The notes beneath the pieces were generated by a model. The model did no database searches and had not been told where the DNA came from. It was given only the letters and a program-made list of their open reading frames with translations. Of a stretch of 8,322 nucleotides of DNA, positions 6,573 through 8,322 are shown piece after piece. The DNA lies in assembly GCA_024226105.1 (NCBI GenBank), contig JAAELZ010000522.1, positions 1 to 8,322 on the forward strand, given 5' to 3'. Each line of letters opens with the position of its first letter. Position 1 is the first letter of the stretch. The position numbers and the translations under genes were made by a program. This DNA is from Pseudomonadota bacterium (GTDB lineage: Bacteria; Pseudomonadota; Gammaproteobacteria; Arenicellales; Poriferihabitantaceae).

Positions 6573-6749
6573 ATCATTGCGCGTAGGCAAAGCAACTGTC
6601 GCGAACTTTTTAAAATGTGCTTCCATATCCTCATTTCCCTCGGCTTTGAGAAGTTTCATCAGCAAAGCCTGGCCTTCGACTTGAAGAACTACTAGACCAC
6701 TACAGAGATTGGCCAGTACCGGGCCCTGTTGCGAGTTTTCCAACACCAT
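6519..6749 (-). pseudogene. Possible gene remnant that runs into a repeat element
   Basis: The minus-strand frame reads MVLENSQQGPVLANLC... through ALLMKLLKAEGNEDMEAHF and KKFATVALP, with codon use resembling the neighbouring genes. After about residue 60 it enters the inverted repeat head and the sequence becomes translated repeat (TSPFNKGGLRGICRG). There is no good ribosome binding site before the ATG and stops lie close upstream. The best reading is the inner or C-terminal part of a helical protein truncated or replaced by the repeat. A short intact gene ending inside the repeat is the alternative. I do not recognise the family. Confidence 0.3.
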
Positions 6750-6808
6750 CTGTCGAGATTTTTGTCACTACCAGCTTTTATCCAGGGGAAATCCAGGGAA
6801 GTAATATT

Positions 6809-6837
6809 AATGGTTTACAGACACCATTTACTGGTGT
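6809..6837. repeat. Two overlapping, mutually exclusive hairpins
   Basis: AATGGT (6809-6814) can pair with ACCATT (6823-6828), and ACACCA (6821-6826) can pair with TGGTGT (6832-6837). The two share ACCA and cannot form together. They lie just beyond the DUF3461 terminator. No gene they might control is evident. Confidence 0.3.
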
Positions 6838-6843
6838 GGAAAC

Positions 6844-6868
6844 AAAAAAACCGGGCTTACGCCCGGTT
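6844..6868 (-). terminator. Rho-independent terminator of the DUF3461 gene
   Basis: Read on the minus strand, AACCGGGC-GTAA-GCCCGG is followed by TTTTTTTTT interrupted only late by G: a G/C-rich perfect stem with a 4-nt loop and a strong U-tract. It begins about 28 nt after the DUF3461 stop codon. Confidence 0.92.
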
Positions 6869-6895
6869 GCAGAAATCAAAACTTGCTATTAAGCA

Positions 6896-7282
6896 CTATT
6901 CACATTTTGAAACCAGGGTCTTGATATACGCAATACGTGTATTGGTTTCTTCCGTAAGGCGAGCGAGTTCATCATTAATGATCGCCATTTGCTCTTCGCG
7001 CGTATGTTTGGTTTTAACCAGTTTACGCAACTCGTCGGTGACCTTAATCACGAAAGGTGAAATTTCATGTACCACGGCAGTTTTGTTCTGCCCGGCATCG
7101 GTAACCACCATTTTTTGCGCGCGGCCAAATCTGAATTTTTTACTGGAGTGTAATAACTCGCCCTTTCTGCGCTTGTAGACGATGCGCAATACATCAACGT
7201 TATTGTTAGTTTGCAAGGAATATCGTTCGATATCCTGCGGATTGCTGATGCCCATTTCGGTGAGTGCCGGATAACTTGCCAT
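6896..7282 (-). CDS. DUF3461 (YaeH/UPF0325-like) protein
   Basis: The product has 128 residues, exactly the length of E. coli YaeH and usual for DUF3461. It is soluble, with no signal peptide or membrane segment. Family features are the N-terminus ASYPALTEMGISNPQDIERYSL, the strand DVLRIVYKRRKGELL, KKFRFGRAQK, EISPFV and a long C-terminal amphipathic helix (ELRKLV ... LARLTEETNTRIAYIK) that may form a coiled coil. The function is unknown in E. coli and pseudomonads. GGAGA lies 6 nt before the ATG. A promoter and a terminator-like hairpin precede it and a strong terminator follows, so it is a single-gene unit. Confidence 0.93.
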   Translation of the reverse strand: MASYPALTEMGISNPQDIERYSLQTNNNVDVLRIVYKRRKGELLHSSKKFRFGRAQKMVVTDAGQNKTAVVHEISPFVIKVTDELRKLVKTKHTREEQMAIINDELARLTEETNTRIAYIKTLVSKCE

Positions 7283-7308
7283 GAATATTCTCCTCTTTGT
7301 TATTAGTC

Positions 7309-7344
7309 AAAAAATCGCTGAACTACCCAGATTTCATTCAGCGA
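7309..7344 (-). terminator. Terminator-like hairpin in the DUF3461 leader
   Basis: On the minus strand, TCGCTGAA pairs perfectly with TTCAGCGA (8 bp) across a 14-nt loop, directly followed by TTTTTT. It ends only about 26 nt before the DUF3461 ATG and lies downstream of the best promoter candidate (7357-7385). It is either the terminator of the decayed upstream gene or a leader attenuator. Confidence 0.75.
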
Positions 7345-7356
7345 CCTATCGGCTCA

Positions 7357-7385
7357 AGCATAGACGTTTCACCGTCATGATTCAA
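7357..7385 (-). promoter_or_regulatory. Sigma-70-type promoter for the DUF3461 gene
   Basis: On the minus strand, TTGAAT (-35, 7385-7380) and TATGCT (-10, 7362-7357) are separated by exactly 17 bp; each matches the consensus at four of six positions. Predicted transcription starts near 7350, giving a leader of about 68 nt that contains the terminator-like hairpin and the ribosome binding site. Confidence 0.5.
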
Positions 7386-7427
7386 TAAATTAATCGCTTC
7401 CCAAGTTATCAGGAGCACAATAATCGT

Positions 7428-7819
7428 TTAAATCAGGCCAAAATGCCCAGGTTCACCTTCATCCAGAATGCGCTCCTGGATCACGCGCCATACTCCGTCG
7501 TTCTCCTATTGCAGTCCCACGTCCAACGCATTGTTTATGACCTGGCCATCCAGAAGGGGTAATCACTTCGAGCGCGGTAAATATGCTATCACCCGGTTTT
7601 TTCAACACGAATGTGATCCCCGCGAAACTCAACAGACTGGATCAGTTTGTTTTTATACTCATATTCAAACTGCGCGGCGCAGTCATTGTAATCAATAGTT
7701 TCAAGCTCCGGCACCCCGTGTGGCTTGGCCCATTTTGAAATCAGGGCCATGTGGCCTTTCACGTCGTGATTCGCAAAAGTCTCGCAACTAGCTCGATAAT
7801 TTATGAATATAACGCGCTC
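7428..7819 (-). pseudogene. Decayed gene, possibly an NTF2/SnoaL-like protein
   Basis: Protein-like sequence continues across three reading states. Segment one (open from 7819, convincing from about 7780) reads ETFANHDVKGHMALISKW, then PHGVPELETIDYNDC and KLIQSVEFRGDHIRVEK, and stops at TGA-TAG (7591-7586). Dropping one A from the A6 run at 7602-7597 continues it as PGDSIFTALEVITP. A second shift near 7555 continues as LDGQVINNALDVGLQ, an in-frame TAG (7508-7506), then ENDGVWRVIQERILDEG ending GHFGLI and TAA (7430-7428). The ending DGVWRVIQERI resembles the last strand of NTF2-like/SnoaL proteins, and the length fits, but the N-terminus is missing and the family call is tentative. Three disabling changes make decay more likely than sequencing error. 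Confidence 0.65.
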
Positions 7820-7830
7820 TTACCTGTCTA

Positions 7831-8022
7831 TCACGGAGCCGGTTTTTTCAGTCCCAATGCAATTTTAGTGCCATCCACGTAAAAACTCTGGAAAGTGTCG
7901 AATTCTTCGTACTTCGGATTCACCACTACCCACATCTCTCTACCGGAAATATTCACCACTGCCTCGGTTTTACCCTCCGCTAACATGCGTTCTGCTACTT
8001 CTACTGTACTTGGATCAGCCAT
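7831..8022 (-). CDS. Hypothetical 63-residue protein
   Basis: The product starts MADPSTVEVAERMLAEGK and continues EAVVNISGREMWVVVNP, then YEEFDTFQSFYVDGTKIAL and a basic end GLKKPAP. It is soluble with no signal peptide. The pattern is one helix followed by several strands, and composition and codon use look genuine. The ATG is preceded by A/T-rich sequence with no ribosome binding site, so it may be leaderless, weakly translated or start elsewhere (an internal ATG at residue 13 is an option). It is divergent from htpG and just upstream of the pseudogene on the same strand. I do not recognise the family. Confidence 0.55.
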   Translation of the reverse strand: MADPSTVEVAERMLAEGKTEAVVNISGREMWVVVNPKYEEFDTFQSFYVDGTKIALGLKKPAP

Positions 8023-8064
8023 ATAAATAATTTAAATTTGATCATTACAAACATCTTAAACACG

Positions 8065-8092
8065 CTTGAATTTAATTCATCAGCCCCAAAAT
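8065..8092 (+). promoter_or_regulatory. Heat-shock (sigma-32) promoter of htpG
   Basis: CTTGAA (8065-8070) is followed after 13 bp by CCCCAAAAT (8084-8092), close to the sigma-32 consensus CTTGAA-N13-15-CCCCATNT. Transcription would begin near 8098, leaving a leader of about 42 nt before htpG, a gene known to be heat-induced through sigma-32 in E. coli. Confidence 0.8.
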
Positions 8093-8105
8093 TACTGGAG
8101 TAACG

Positions 8106-8135
8106 CTTAAACCAACACTCAATATCCCCCTATTT
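8106..8135 (+). promoter_or_regulatory. Second sigma-32-like promoter at the htpG start
   Basis: CTTAAA (8106-8111) and CCCCTATTT (8127-8135) are spaced 15 bp apart (14 if the preceding C is counted). This is a weaker match than the promoter at 8065-8092. A start 6-8 nt downstream would coincide with the htpG ATG at 8140 and give a leaderless message. It may also be chance. Confidence 0.3.
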
Positions 8136-8139
8136 TACT

Positions 8140-8322
8140 ATGACAACGAAACAAAAAGTCGAAAAACACGCTTTTCAAACCGAAGTAAAACAATTACTTC
8201 ACCTAATGATCAACTCCTTGTACACCCACAAGGAGATTTTTCTGCGAGAACTGGTCTCAAATGCATCAGATGCCTGCGATAAATTACGCTTCGAGGCGCT
8301 GACAGACAACAGCCTGTTTGAC
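8140..8322 (+). CDS. htpG: Molecular chaperone HtpG (Hsp90), N-terminal part
   Basis: This is a cytoplasmic ATP-dependent dimeric chaperone. Only the first 61 codons are present; the gene runs off the right edge. After MTTKQKVEKHAF the sequence follows the Hsp90 N-terminal ATPase domain: QTEVKQLLHLMINSLYTHKE, then IFLRELVSNASDACDKLRF. E37 corresponds to the catalytic Glu34 of E. coli HtpG and N41 to the Mg-ATP ligand Asn38. No ribosome binding site precedes the ATG; the nearest purine-rich GGAG is about 40 nt upstream. No other start is possible within the family N-terminus, so initiation is unusual here. Confidence 0.97.
   Translation, partial: MTTKQKVEKHAFQTEVKQLLHLMINSLYTHKEIFLRELVSNASDACDKLRFEALTDNSLFD

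Noticed and set aside
7468..7698. Plus-strand 76-codon ORF
   Set aside because: It lies antisense to the decayed gene, whose minus-strand translation is far more protein-like; it has no ribosome binding site.

Overview
The window looks like chromosomal DNA from a gammaproteobacterium, probably a marine or sulfur-associated one. The evidence is a YbiI-type zinc-finger protein and a DUF3461/YaeH-like protein (both typical of Gammaproteobacteria), a GlnK-Amt pair, a long-form NhaA, a YeeE/YedE sulfur-compound transporter and dispersed G/C-rich palindromic repeats. Base composition is moderate. I cannot name a genus.

Layout. (1) 1-1110, minus strand: the 5' part of amt (ammonium channel, running off the left edge) preceded by glnK (PII regulator) with overlapping ends, a nitrogen-control operon read glnK to amt. 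(2) 1111-2029: about 900 bp without a credible gene. It holds an inverted pair of small palindromic repeats just upstream of glnK, a cluster of short inverted repeats, one hairpin, and a tandem duplication of a REP/MITE-like element (two 121-bp copies, 170 bp apart). (3) 2030-2296, minus: a ybiI-like DksA/TraR zinc-finger protein, with a doubtful small membrane ORF overlapping its 5' end. (4) 2534-4822, plus: nhaA immediately followed (TAA then ATG, no gap) by an exported protein of unknown function, an apparent translationally coupled pair. (5) 4823-5153: repeat-rich spacer. (6) 5154-6422, plus: a YeeE/YedE transporter with three conserved cysteines. (7) 6423-6895: another repeat element and a possible gene remnant. 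(8) 6896-7282, minus: a DUF3461 protein with its own promoter, a terminator-like hairpin between promoter and ribosome binding site, and a clear intrinsic terminator behind it. (9) 7428-7819, minus: a decayed gene that can be partly reconstructed across two frameshifts and one in-frame stop. (10) 7831-8022, minus: a 63-residue hypothetical protein. (11) 8140 to the right edge, plus: the first 61 codons of htpG (Hsp90), behind one strong and one weaker match to heat-shock sigma-32 promoters.

How the genes work together: GlnK binds and gates Amt according to nitrogen status. NhaA exports sodium in exchange for protons, and its coupled partner is probably periplasmic. The other genes look like single-gene units separated by repeats and decayed sequence. 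I see no defence system, prophage, CRISPR array, RNA gene or complete insertion sequence. The most unusual material is in the non-coding parts: the repeat family, the leader of the DUF3461 gene, the tandem heat-shock promoters, and the pseudogene.
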